Positions 28,116 to 36,761 of a stretch of DNA of 64,000 nt are shown piece by piece (positions within the stretch are counted from its first letter, which is position 1; each line of letters starts with the position of its first letter). This stretch comes from Prescottella soli. Its GTDB lineage: Bacteria > Actinomycetota > Actinomycetes > Mycobacteriales > Mycobacteriaceae. The position numbers and the translations under genes were made by a program. Location of the stretch: positions 2,108,001-2,172,000 of the forward strand of contig NZ_CP157276.1 of assembly GCF_040024445.1 (NCBI RefSeq), in the 5' to 3' direction. The notes beneath the pieces are model-generated. The model was not told the origin of the DNA. It saw nothing but the letters and a program-made list of their open reading frames with translations, and made no database searches.

Positions 28116-28158
28116 ACGAAGAACGCCCGTGCGCATCGTGCGCACGGGCGTTCTTCGT
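28116..28158. terminator. Bidirectional hairpin terminator
   Basis: A perfect 20-base stem with a 3-base loop lies between the convergent GNAT and SDR genes. Confidence 0.9.
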
Positions 28159-28167
28159 AGGCGTGGC

Positions 28168-29082
28168 TTACGCGCCGTAGACCGGGGTGGGGGTCTCGGC
28201 CTTCGCCAGCAGGTCGGCGACGACCGGGCCGAGCTCCTTCGGATCCCAGCGGTCACCCTTGTCCTGCGACGGGCCGTGGCGCCAGCCCTCGGCGACCGTG
28301 ATCTTGCCGCCCTCGACCTCGAAGACGCGTCCGGTGACGTCCTTCGACTCGGCGGAGCCCAGCCACACGACGAGCGGGGAGATGTTCTCCGGCGCCATCG
28401 CGTCGAAGCCCTCCTCCGGAGCGGCCATCGCCTCGGCCATCGCGCCACCGGCACCGACGGTCATGCGGGTGCGGGCCGCGGGGGCGATCGCGTTGACGGA
28501 GACGCCGTAGTTCTTCAGCTCGGCGGCAGCCTGGATGGTCATTTCGGCGATGCCGGCCTTGGCCGCGGCGTAGTTGCCCTGGCCGATGGAGCCCTGCAGG
28601 CCCGCGCCCGAGCTGGTGTTGATGATGCGGGCGTCCACCGGGCGTCCGGCCTTGGACTCGGCACGCCAGTACGCGGCGGCGTGCCGCAGCGGCGCGAAGT
28701 GGCCCTTGAGGTGCACGCGGATGACCGCGTCCCACTCTTCCTCGCTCATGCCGACCAGCATGCGGTCACGCAGGAAGCCCGCGTTGTTGACCAGGATGTC
28801 CAGGCCACCGAACGTGTCGATCGCAGTCTGGATCAGGTTCTGGGCACCCTCCCACGACGCGACGTCGTCACCGTTGGTGACAGCCTCGCCGCCGGCGGCC
28901 TTGATCTCCGCGACGACCTGCTCGGCAGGGGTCTCGCCGGTGTTGGAGCCGTCGCCGCCGACACCGATGTCGTTGACGACGACCTTGGCGCCCTCGGCCG
29001 CGAAGGCCAGTGCGTGGGCGCGACCGATTCCACGGCCGGCGCCGGTGATGATGACGACTCGGCCGTCAAGCAAACCGCTCAC
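28168..29082 (-). CDS. SDR-family dehydrogenase (Rv3548c-like)
   Basis: A short-chain dehydrogenase of 304 residues with TGAGRGIGRAHALAF, NNAGFLRDR and the catalytic SSGAGLQGSIGQGNYAAAKAG segment. The long C-terminal extension resembles Hsd4A-type enzymes. The GTG at 29082 overlaps the upstream SDR stop by four bases. The pair matches Rv3549c-Rv3548c. It probably acts as a hydroxyacyl-CoA or hydroxysteroid dehydrogenase in the KstR2 regulon; the substrate is unknown. Confidence 0.83.
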   Translation of the reverse strand: MSGLLDGRVVIITGAGRGIGRAHALAFAAEGAKVVVNDIGVGGDGSNTGETPAEQVVAEIKAAGGEAVTNGDDVASWEGAQNLIQTAIDTFGGLDILVNNAGFLRDRMLVGMSEEEWDAVIRVHLKGHFAPLRHAAAYWRAESKAGRPVDARIINTSSGAGLQGSIGQGNYAAAKAGIAEMTIQAAAELKNYGVSVNAIAPAARTRMTVGAGGAMAEAMAAPEEGFDAMAPENISPLVVWLGSAESKDVTGRVFEVEGGKITVAEGWRHGPSQDKGDRWDPKELGPVVADLLAKAETPTPVYGA

Positions 29083-29855
29083 TTGTTCTCCTCTGTAGTA
29101 GCCGCGGCCAGGAAGGCCGGGCGCTCGCCGCCGCCGTGGACGGTAAGGGTCGAACCGCTGACGTAGGCCGCCAGCGGGGATGCCAGGAATGTCGCACAGT
29201 TGCCGATGTCCTCGGGACGCGCCATCCGACCCAGCGGGACGGTGCTACCGACCGCCTCGATGCCGGCGTCGTCGCCGTAGTGCAGATGGCTCAGTTCGGT
29301 CTGCACCAGGCCGACGACGATCGAGTTGACGCGCACCTTGGGCGCCCACTCGACGGACAGGCTCGCCGACAAGGAGTCGATACCGGCCTTCGCCGCACCG
29401 TAGGCCGCGGTGCCCGGGGACGGTCGGCTGCCGCTGACGCTGGAGATCATCACGATCGATCCGCCGTCCTCCTGCTTCTGCATGACCGCGTTGGCGATCT
29501 GCGAGATCAGCAGGGGCGCGAGCAGATTCAGCTCGACGATCTTGGAGTGGAACTTGGGGCTGGCGTCGGCCGCCATCGCGAACGGGGCGCCGCCGGCGTT
29601 GTTGACCACCGTGTCGAGCCGGCCGTACTTCGCGACGATCTGATCGACCATCGACTGCACGTGCTCGGCGTCGCGGACATCGCACGCGATGAAGTCGACA
29701 CCACGACCGTCGACCTCGATCGGCTCGTCCGCCGGACGGCGCGCACACGTCACGACCGTCGCCCCCGCACGCAGGAACGACCGGCTGATTCCGGCACCGA
29801 TTCCGCGCACTCCGCCGGTCACCAGTACGACCTTGCCTTCGAGACCGAGATCCAC
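29079..29855 (-). CDS. SDR-family dehydrogenase (Rv3549c-like)
   Basis: A 258-residue short-chain dehydrogenase. It starts at GTG 29855 (VDLGLEGKVVLVTGG), chosen for the GGAGGAAC ribosome site; the longer upstream frame crosses the KstR2 operator. Motifs are TGGVRGIGAG, NNAGGAPF, ISSVSGS and the catalytic YGAAKAG. It is first of a two-gene operon divergent from echA20. The reaction is unknown, probably an alcohol/ketone step on ring C/D-derived CoA thioesters. Confidence 0.83.
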   Translation of the reverse strand: MDLGLEGKVVLVTGGVRGIGAGISRSFLRAGATVVTCARRPADEPIEVDGRGVDFIACDVRDAEHVQSMVDQIVAKYGRLDTVVNNAGGAPFAMAADASPKFHSKIVELNLLAPLLISQIANAVMQKQEDGGSIVMISSVSGSRPSPGTAAYGAAKAGIDSLSASLSVEWAPKVRVNSIVVGLVQTELSHLHYGDDAGIEAVGSTVPLGRMARPEDIGNCATFLASPLAAYVSGSTLTVHGGGERPAFLAAATTEENK

Positions 29856-29907
29856 CTTGTTCCTCCCTGAAGCGGCACGGGCCATTCGCACCCGTCTGTG
29901 ATAACTT

Positions 29908-29925
29908 ACCAAGCAATCGCTTGGT
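29908..29925. promoter_or_regulatory. KstR2-type operator between the SDR pair and echA20-ipdABC
   Basis: ACCAAGCAATCGCTTGGT is a perfect palindrome of the KstR2 type (7-base arms, 4-base centre). It lies 52 bases from the SDR start and 27 from echA20. Confidence 0.92.
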
Positions 29926-29952
29926 TCGGTCAATAGACGTAAGGAACATGCC

Positions 29953-30714
29953 ATGGGCATCACCTCGACCTCGGACGGTGCCGGTATCACCACGGTCACC
30001 GTCGACTACCCGCCCGTGAACGCCATCCCCTCCAAGGGCTGGTTCGAGTTGGCCGACGCCATCCTCGAAGCGGGCAAGGACCCCAACACCCACGTGGTGA
30101 TCCTGCGAGCCGAGGGCCGCGGCTTCAACGCGGGCGTGGACATCAAGGAAATGCAGGCCACCGAGGGTCACGGCGCCCTGATCGACGCCAACCGCGGCTG
30201 CGCGGCGGCGTTCTCCGCCGTCTACGACTGCGAGGTTCCCGTCGTGGTCGCCGTCAACGGCTTCTGCGTCGGCGGCGGCATCGGCCTGGTCGGCAACGCG
30301 GACGTCATCGTCGCGTCCGACGACGCCGTCTTCGGCCTCCCTGAGGTCGACCGCGGCGCGCTCGGTGCGGCCACGCACCTGGCCCGCCTGGTCCCGCAGC
30401 ACATGATGCGCACGCTGTACTACACGGCCAAGAACGTCGACGCCCAGACGCTCAAGCACTTCGGTTCCGTGTACGACGTGGTCCCGCGCGCCGAGCTCGA
30501 CGAGTGCGCCCGCAAGATCGCCGGTGAGATCGCCGCCAAGGACACCCGGGTCATCCGCCGTGCCAAGGAAGCCATCAACCGCATCGACGTGCAGGACGTG
30601 CACACCAGCTACCGGATCGAGCAGGGCTTCACGTTCGAGCTGAACCTCGCCGGCGTCGCCGACGAGCACCGCGACGAGTTCGTCGCCACCGGCAAGCCGC
30701 GCGCGAACAAGTAG
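29953..30714 (+). CDS. echA20: EchA20, ring-D hydrolase of steroid C/D-ring degradation
   Basis: A crotonase-family enzyme of 253 residues (RGFNAGVDIKEMQ; NGFCVGGGIGLVGNADVIV; FGLPEVDRGALG). The order echA20-ipdA-ipdB-ipdC equals Rv3550-Rv3553. In M. tuberculosis EchA20 hydrolyses ring D of HIEC-CoA to give COCHEA-CoA. Start ATG 29953 follows AAGGAA. It is controlled from the KstR2-type operator 27 bases upstream. Confidence 0.93.
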   Translation: MGITSTSDGAGITTVTVDYPPVNAIPSKGWFELADAILEAGKDPNTHVVILRAEGRGFNAGVDIKEMQATEGHGALIDANRGCAAAFSAVYDCEVPVVVAVNGFCVGGGIGLVGNADVIVASDDAVFGLPEVDRGALGAATHLARLVPQHMMRTLYYTAKNVDAQTLKHFGSVYDVVPRAELDECARKIAGEIAAKDTRVIRRAKEAINRIDVQDVHTSYRIEQGFTFELNLAGVADEHRDEFVATGKPRANK

Positions 30715-30727
30715 GGAGTGAACAACA

Positions 30728-31612
30728 ATGCGTGACAAGAGGATGTCGCTCGACGAGGTCGTCGGCGAACTGCGCAGTGGAATGACCATCGGCCTGGGTG
30801 GCTGGGGTTCGCGTCGCAAGCCGATGGCTTTCGTGCGCGCGATCCTGCGTTCGGACATCAAGGACCTGACCGTCGTCACCTACGGCGGACCGGACCTGGG
30901 CCTGCTGTGCTCGGCCGGCAAGGTCAAGAAGGCCTACTACGGCTTCGTGTCCCTGGACTCGGCCCCGTTCTACGATCCGTGGTTCGCGAAGGCGCGTACC
31001 AACGGCGAGATCGACGTCCGCGAGATGGACGAGGGCATGGTCAAGTGCGGCCTCGAGGCCGCTGCGGCGCGCCTGCCGTTCCTGCCGATCCGCGCCGGAC
31101 TGGGCTCGGACGTCCGCAACTTCTGGGGCGACGAGCTCAAGACCGTCACCTCGCCGTACACCGATGCGTCGGGCAAGGCCGAGACGCTCATCGCGATGCC
31201 GGCACTGAACCTGGACGCGTCGTTCGTGCACCTGAACATCGGTGACGCGCAAGGCAACGCCGGCTACCAGGGCGTCGACCCGTACTTCGACGACCTGTAC
31301 TGCATGGCCGCCGAGAAGCGCTACGTCTCCGTCGAGAAGGTCGTCGAGACCGAGCAGCTCGTCAAGGAGGTTCCGCTGCAGCAGCTGATCCTCAACCGCA
31401 TGATGGTCGACGGTGTCGTCGAGGCACCGGGCGGCGCGCACTTCACCCTCGCCGGCGAGAGCTACGGCCGCGACGAGAAGTTCCAGCGCCACTACGCCGA
31501 GGCCGCCAAGACCCCCGAGTCGTGGCAGGCGTTCGTCGACCGGTTCCTGTCCGGATCCGAGGACGACTACCAGGCCGCCGTCAAGAAGTTCGCAGAGGAG
31601 CAGCAGGCATGA
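30728..31612 (+). CDS. ipdA: IpdA, alpha subunit of COCHEA-CoA ring-C hydrolase
   Basis: A family-I CoA-transferase-like protein of 294 residues (MSLDEVVGELRSGMTIGLGGWGSRRK). IpdAB looks like a CoA transferase but is a ring-opening hydrolase that opens ring C of COCHEA-CoA. The gene lies 13 bases after echA20, and its stop overlaps the ipdB start (ATGA). In Rhodococcus equi ipdAB deletion abolishes growth on steroid ring intermediates. Confidence 0.94.
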   Translation: MRDKRMSLDEVVGELRSGMTIGLGGWGSRRKPMAFVRAILRSDIKDLTVVTYGGPDLGLLCSAGKVKKAYYGFVSLDSAPFYDPWFAKARTNGEIDVREMDEGMVKCGLEAAAARLPFLPIRAGLGSDVRNFWGDELKTVTSPYTDASGKAETLIAMPALNLDASFVHLNIGDAQGNAGYQGVDPYFDDLYCMAAEKRYVSVEKVVETEQLVKEVPLQQLILNRMMVDGVVEAPGGAHFTLAGESYGRDEKFQRHYAEAAKTPESWQAFVDRFLSGSEDDYQAAVKKFAEEQQA

Positions 31613-32367
31613 CCTCCACCGAGACCGTCACTCGCGCCGAATACTGCGCGATCGCATGCGCCGAGATCTTCGCCGGCGCCGGCGAGATCATGGCCAGCCC
31701 GATGGCGACGCTGCCGCTCATCGGCGCCCGCCTGGCGCGTCTGACCTCCGAGCCGGATCTGCTCATCACCGACGGTGAGGCGCTGATCTTCGCGGACACC
31801 CCCGCGGTCGGCAAGAAGGGCGCGATCGAGGGCTGGATGCCGTTCCGCAAGGTGTTCGACGTCGTCGCCGGCGGACGCCGCCACGTCGTCATGGGCGCCA
31901 ACCAGATCGACCGCTACGGCAACCAGAACCTGTCGGCGTTCGGCCCGCTCCAGCAGCCGACCCGCCAGATGTTCGGTGTTCGTGGCGCCCCGGGCAACAC
32001 GATAAACCACGCCACCAGCTACTGGGTCGGCAAGCACTCCTCGCGTGTCTTCGTCGACAAGGTCGACGTCGTCTCGGGCGTCGGCTACGACCAGTTCGAG
32101 GAGGGCGACCCGGCGTTCCGCTTCCTGCACCTGCACCGTGTCGTCACCAACCTCGGTGTCTTCGACTTCGGTGGCGAGAAGCACGCGTTCCGCGCGCTGT
32201 CGCTGCACCCCGGCGTCACCGCCGAGGACGTCGCGTCGAACACCTCCTTCGAGGTCGAGGGCCTGGACTCGGTGGGCATCACCCGCGAGCCCACCGCCGA
32301 GGAGCTGCGGATCATCCGCGAGGTCCTGGATCCCAAGAACCTGCGTGACCGCGAGGTCTCGGCGTGA
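31609..32367 (+). CDS. ipdB: IpdB, beta subunit of COCHEA-CoA ring-C hydrolase
   Basis: A 252-residue CoA-transferase-like protein starting MTSTETVTRAEYC at 31609; the in-frame extension upstream lies over ipdA. Segments FADTPAVGKKGAIEGWMPF and VMGANQIDRYGNQNLSAFGP are characteristic. It forms a heterocomplex with IpdA. The stop overlaps the ipdC GTG start. Confidence 0.94.
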   Translation: MTSTETVTRAEYCAIACAEIFAGAGEIMASPMATLPLIGARLARLTSEPDLLITDGEALIFADTPAVGKKGAIEGWMPFRKVFDVVAGGRRHVVMGANQIDRYGNQNLSAFGPLQQPTRQMFGVRGAPGNTINHATSYWVGKHSSRVFVDKVDVVSGVGYDQFEEGDPAFRFLHLHRVVTNLGVFDFGGEKHAFRALSLHPGVTAEDVASNTSFEVEGLDSVGITREPTAEELRIIREVLDPKNLRDREVSA

Positions 32368-33428
32368 CCGCCGTGCTGAAGACGCCGTTCACCGAACTTG
32401 TCGGTGTCGAGCATCCGATCGTGCAGACGGGCATGGGCTGGGTGTCCGGCCCGCGCCTGACCGCGGCCACCGCCAACGCGGGCGGCCTCGGCATCCTCGC
32501 CTCGGCGACGATGACGTACGAGGAGCTCGAGGCCGCGGTCCTCAAGACCAAGCAGCTCACGGACAAGCCGTTCGGCGTCAACATGCGCGCCGACGCGTCG
32601 GACGCCTCGAAGCGGTGCGATCTGCTGATCCGCGAGGGCGTCAAGGTCGCGTCGTTCGCGTTGGCGCCCAAGAAGGAACTGATCGCCAAGCTCAAGGACA
32701 ACGGGATCGTCGTGATCCCGTCGATCGGTGCCGCCAAGCACGCCGTGAAGGTGGCCTCGTGGGGCGCCGACGCGGTGATCGTGCAGGGCGGTGAGGGCGG
32801 TGGCCACACCGGTGGTGTCGCGACCACGCTGCTGCTGCCGTCCGTGCTCGACGCGGTCGACATCCCGGTCGTCGCCGGCGGCGGCTTCTTCGACGGTCGC
32901 GGCCTGGCCGCGGCGCTGTCGTACGGTGCCGCGGGTGTCGCGATGGGCACCCGCTTCCTGCTCACGAGCGATTCGGCGGTGCCGGACTCGGTCAAGCAGG
33001 AGTACCTCAAGCGCAGCCTCACCGACACCACGGTGTCCGTGAAGGTCGACGGCATGCCGCACCGCGTGCTCAACACCGACCTGGTGAACGCACTCGAGAA
33101 GTCCAGCTACGCAAAGGGACTCGTCGCGGCAACCAAGAATGCCATGAAGTTCAAGGCGATGACGGGCATGAAGTGGTCCACCCTCGCCAAGGACGGGCTC
33201 GCCATGAAGAAGTCGGGCGACCGCACGTGGCAGCAGATCATCATGGCCGCCAACACCCCGATGCTACTCAAGGCCGGTCTGGTCGAGGGCAACACGGAGG
33301 CCGGCGTGCTCGCCTCCGGTCAGGTGGTCGGCATGATCGACGACCTGCCGAGCTGCAAGGAACTGATCGATCGGATCATGGCCGAGGCCGTGACGCGTAT
33401 CGACGCACTTGGAGACCTGAAGGCCTGA
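32364..33428 (+). CDS. ipdC: IpdC, flavin oxidoreductase of HIC-CoA oxidation
   Basis: An NMO-family flavoprotein of 354 residues starting at GTG 32364. Motifs include PIVQTGMGWVSGPRLTAATA, VQGGEGGGHTGG and VVAGGGFFDGRGLAAALSYG. In M. tuberculosis IpdC oxidises 5-hydroxy-HIC-CoA before ring-D hydrolysis by EchA20. It is last in the echA20-ipdA-ipdB-ipdC operon, followed by a hairpin. A related gene lies at 14688-15800. Confidence 0.92.
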   Translation: MTAVLKTPFTELVGVEHPIVQTGMGWVSGPRLTAATANAGGLGILASATMTYEELEAAVLKTKQLTDKPFGVNMRADASDASKRCDLLIREGVKVASFALAPKKELIAKLKDNGIVVIPSIGAAKHAVKVASWGADAVIVQGGEGGGHTGGVATTLLLPSVLDAVDIPVVAGGGFFDGRGLAAALSYGAAGVAMGTRFLLTSDSAVPDSVKQEYLKRSLTDTTVSVKVDGMPHRVLNTDLVNALEKSSYAKGLVAATKNAMKFKAMTGMKWSTLAKDGLAMKKSGDRTWQQIIMAANTPMLLKAGLVEGNTEAGVLASGQVVGMIDDLPSCKELIDRIMAEAVTRIDALGDLKA

Positions 33429-33446
33429 CCGGTCCGGGTTTTCGTC

Positions 33447-33491
33447 CGAAGGGACCCCGCGCGCGCCACCAGCGCGTGCAGGGTCCCTTCG
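33447..33491. terminator. Hairpin terminator behind ipdC
   Basis: Outer 11-base perfect stem (CGAAGGGACCC) closing a 23-base GC-rich loop that can pair further. It lies between convergent ipdC and the LuxR-type gene. Confidence 0.75.
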
Positions 33492-33514
33492 CTCGTGACG
33501 GGGTCGGACGCGCC

Positions 33515-35821
33515 TCAGGTGTCCTCGTCGCGCCGGATGACCCAGGTGACGATCTGGGTGCGCGAGGTGAATCCGAGCTTCTCGCGGATGTGCTCGACGT
33601 GTCCCTCGACCGTCCGCTGGGAGATCACCAGCCGCTCGGCGATCGCCTTGTTGGTCATGCCGGTCGCGACGAGTTCGGCGATCTCCGTCTCTCGCGGCGT
33701 CAGCGCGCGGGCACCGTCGGGCGCGGACGCCGGCAATTCCTCGCTCGGCTGTTCCCCGAGCGCACGGGCGATCGACTCGTCCAGACTCAGGCCTCGCCCA
33801 CGTTCGAGTGCGCTGTCGAACCCCCTGTCGCCGAGAGCATCACGCGCGGATCGTGTACACGCGTCGTGGTAGCCGACCAGGTTGAAGAATGTCTCCAGGG
33901 GACTTCCGGTCGCGGTGAACAGCGCGTCCGCGGCGCCCATCAGGACCGCCGCGAGGTCCGGTTTCCGGTCGACGAGCGTCCACGCCAACTGCTCGAAGCA
34001 CCAGGCGCAGCCGTACAGGTTGTCGAGCCTGCGCAGCAGCCCGAGGGAATCCTCGAGCAGTGCGATCCCGCGCTCGTGGTCGCCTCGCCGCCACAGCATC
34101 GACCCGAAGTCCGTCATCGACATGCCGCGCCACATGATCTCCTCGTGAGATTCGGTGACAGCCAGGACCTCCTCGTAGACCGCAGCGGCCCGGTCCGCGT
34201 CGCCGAGCGCGTCGACGGCGAATCCGAGCCAGTAGAGCGTCGGCACGAACCGCACGAGATCCGATGTGGAACGGAACAATTCGCTGGCCCGCCCGAGGTG
34301 CTCGGCGCTGTCCGTGACGTCCCAGGCCGCAATGTCCAGGCAGCCGGCGGCGTAGTAGGCCGTCGCCTGCACGACGGGATCCGGTACCTCGTCTGCCAGG
34401 CGCAGCATCTCCTCGGCCAACGCCGTCGCCGCCGGGATGTCCCGCTGCAGCGCGGCCAGCAGACAGTCCATCGCGATCGCCTCGACCCGGCACGCGGTCG
34501 ATCCGGTGTCGGCGGCGAGGGCGCGGTCCAACCAGAGTCGGCCCTCGCCGAATCGGCCTCGCACCATCCAGTAGTCGTGCAGGGCAGCGGCGATGCGCAG
34601 CGCCGCCTCACCCGAGTCGGGATCCCCCACGCTGAACTCGAACACGTCCCGCAGGTTCGGCTGCTCCAGATCGAGCCTGCGCGTCCACTCGACCTGCCGG
34701 GGTCCGATCCAGTCGTCCCGCGCGCGCACGACCAACTGCTCGTACCAATCGCGATGACACCGTTGCAGAGACGTCCACTCGTCGTCGGCCAGGTGGCCTC
34801 GCGCATAGTCGCGGAGAGTGTCGAGCATCCGATACCGCACGGTCGTGTCGTACTCGTCCCGAATGAGGATCGACTTGCCGACCAGTGAGGTCACCAGGTC
34901 CAGGAGGTCATCACGTGCAGTCTCGCGGACGAGCACTCCCTCGACCGCCTCCAGATCGAAACTGCCGGCGAACACGGTCAGCCACGTCCACAGCCGACGT
35001 TCCGCCTCGGTGCAGAGGTCGTAACTCCAATCGATGCTGCAACCCAGCGTCTGTTGCCGACTCGGCGCCGTCCGACTGCCGCGGGTCAGCAGCCGGAATC
35101 GATCGTTCAATCGCCGAAGGATGTCGTCCACCGACATCGCCCCCAACCGAGCGGCGGCGAGTTCGATCGGCAGGGGCAGACCGTCCAACCGCCGACAGAT
35201 CTGCTCGACAGCAGCGCGGTTCTCCTCGGTGATCCGAAAGCTCGGCAACGCAGCCTGCGCACGCTGCTCGAAGAGGGCGACCGCGTCGCCGTCAGCGTCC
35301 TCGGCGGGCGACGACGGAATCCCGGCTTCTCCGGGCACGCCCAACGGCGGAACCCGCATCACGATCTCCCCGGGGACACCGAGCTGCTCGCGACTCGTCG
35401 CCAGAACCGACAGATCCGGACAGTTCCGGAGCAACTCCGCCGTCAGGTCAGCGGCGGCTGCCACGAGATGCTCACAATTGTCCAGCACCAGCAGGATTCG
35501 ACTGTCACACAGGTGGTCGATCAGCACCTTGCGCGGTGAACGGGTCGACCGGTCCTGGATCCCGAGTGCGCTGATCACCGTCCGTTCGAGCAGCGCCGGG
35601 TCCTGCAGTTCGCCCAATTCGACGAGCCAGGTCCCGTCCGGGAACGTCCTGGACGAATCCTCAGCGACCCGAAGCGCGAGACGCGTCTTGCCGACACCGC
35701 CCAAACCGGTGAGCGTCACCAGACGCGATTCCGTGACGAGACGCCGCGCCTCCGTTGCCTCTGACCGTCGACCGACGAAACTGGTCAGTTCGAACGGCAG
35801 GTTTCCCACCTTGACCGTCAT
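33515..35821 (-). CDS. LuxR-family regulator with NB-ARC ATPase domain
   Basis: A large STAND-type regulator, 768 residues from ATG 35821 (MTVKVGNLPFELTSFVGR); a GTG/ATG start up to 24 codons earlier is possible. It has a P-loop GLGGVGKTRLAL near residue 40, a Walker-B-like LLVLDNCEHLV, and a winged-helix/TPR-like middle. The C-terminal LuxR helix-turn-helix is LTPRETEIAELVATGMTNKA. Such proteins are widespread signal-dependent activators in actinomycetes. It is the first gene of the insert between ipdC and fadA6. Its target is unknown. Confidence 0.88.
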   Translation of the reverse strand: MTVKVGNLPFELTSFVGRRSEATEARRLVTESRLVTLTGLGGVGKTRLALRVAEDSSRTFPDGTWLVELGELQDPALLERTVISALGIQDRSTRSPRKVLIDHLCDSRILLVLDNCEHLVAAAADLTAELLRNCPDLSVLATSREQLGVPGEIVMRVPPLGVPGEAGIPSSPAEDADGDAVALFEQRAQAALPSFRITEENRAAVEQICRRLDGLPLPIELAAARLGAMSVDDILRRLNDRFRLLTRGSRTAPSRQQTLGCSIDWSYDLCTEAERRLWTWLTVFAGSFDLEAVEGVLVRETARDDLLDLVTSLVGKSILIRDEYDTTVRYRMLDTLRDYARGHLADDEWTSLQRCHRDWYEQLVVRARDDWIGPRQVEWTRRLDLEQPNLRDVFEFSVGDPDSGEAALRIAAALHDYWMVRGRFGEGRLWLDRALAADTGSTACRVEAIAMDCLLAALQRDIPAATALAEEMLRLADEVPDPVVQATAYYAAGCLDIAAWDVTDSAEHLGRASELFRSTSDLVRFVPTLYWLGFAVDALGDADRAAAVYEEVLAVTESHEEIMWRGMSMTDFGSMLWRRGDHERGIALLEDSLGLLRRLDNLYGCAWCFEQLAWTLVDRKPDLAAVLMGAADALFTATGSPLETFFNLVGYHDACTRSARDALGDRGFDSALERGRGLSLDESIARALGEQPSEELPASAPDGARALTPRETEIAELVATGMTNKAIAERLVISQRTVEGHVEHIREKLGFTSRTQIVTWVIRRDEDT

Positions 35822-35987
35822 GTCAGACCGCCGAACTGTCGACTGCCAGCGACTCTCTGTCCGCAAAAAGTCTACGCTTCCACGGCCTCTCACCGATGCG
35901 AACAGGCACGATCACGAACGCAGGTGGTCGGCTGGCCGATCAATAGTTCGATCAGCCGGCGGCCCGTTCGGCGGTTCCGCCGCGATG

Positions 35988-36761
35988 TCAGGCGAGTTCG
36001 CTACCGGCCGTCGCTCCGGGCTCCGACCGCGAGAGGAGCCCGCCGATCACGTCCAACGCGTCCGTCCACGAGTCGATGGTCGACGGCGCGAGCCTGCGGT
36101 GGTCGAGAACGCCGGGCTGCGCGAGGGCGGTATCGAACGGGACCTCGACGAACCCCGCGACCCGCGGCGACAGGGCGTCCCGAATCGGACCCAGATCGAC
36201 AGGCGCGTCGGGCATCTGGTGCGAGACGACGACGATCGCCTCGCCGAGCACTTGCGCCCCGTACGTCGACATCACCCATGTGAGGGCGTCGCGCAGGCGA
36301 CTCAGCGGTTCGGAGCGCGCGGGGGCGACCATCACCAGCGCGGCACCCGACCTGATCAGCGGGGCCAGTCGCGGGGAACGCAGTGCCGTACCGACGTCGT
36401 GGATGCGGGCACTGTGGCGGGCCGCGAGGAGTTCGTCGACGATCGCGGGGTCGCTGGGCTGCCCGTCGCTGCCACCGACCACCACGACACCGGCCGACGT
36501 CAGCGCCATACGGGACTCGAACTGCCGAATCGACCGTGCCTGGTCGACGCCCTCGAATCCTGTTCGGGAGAGCAGGTTTCCGCCGTCGCTGGTCGCGTCG
36601 ACGGCCGAGACCTCTTTGCCGGTTCCGAGTCGCAGCGCGGTTGCCAGGCCGTAGGCGGTAGTGGTGGTTGCCGCACCGCCCGAACCGGCCACGACCGCCG
36701 CGGACACCCGTTCGGGCTCGGGCATGTTCGGCACCCGGCGCAGCGAGACCACGTTGCTCAT
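35988..36761 (-). CDS. Degenerate ParA/MinD-like protein lacking both Walker A lysines
   Basis: A 257-residue protein with the layout of a MinD/ParA ATPase (VVAGSGGAATTTTAYGLATA, then VDATSDGGNLLSRTG). Compared with KGGxGKT, the first lysine is Ser and the catalytic-loop lysine is Thr, so normal ATP hydrolysis is doubtful. A VVSHQMPD segment and C-terminal VPFDTALAQPG match the ParA-type fold. The ATG at 36761 overlaps the stop of the membrane-protein gene (ATGA), which implies coupled expression and probably physical partnership. Function is unknown. Confidence 0.75.
   Translation of the reverse strand: MSNVVSLRRVPNMPEPERVSAAVVAGSGGAATTTTAYGLATALRLGTGKEVSAVDATSDGGNLLSRTGFEGVDQARSIRQFESRMALTSAGVVVVGGSDGQPSDPAIVDELLAARHSARIHDVGTALRSPRLAPLIRSGAALVMVAPARSEPLSRLRDALTWVMSTYGAQVLGEAIVVVSHQMPDAPVDLGPIRDALSPRVAGFVEVPFDTALAQPGVLDHRRLAPSTIDSWTDALDVIGGLLSRSEPGATAGSELA

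Noticed and set aside
30728-32367. IpdA/IpdB as ordinary CoA transferases
   Set aside because: Gene order echA20-ipdA-ipdB-ipdC and the KstR2-type operator identify them as the ring-opening IpdAB pair despite the CoA-transferase fold.
35821-35987. Search for a promoter or terminator between the NB-ARC regulator and the pseudo-ParA gene
   Set aside because: Only a short hairpin (35969-35982) and imperfect repeats are visible; not strong enough to call.
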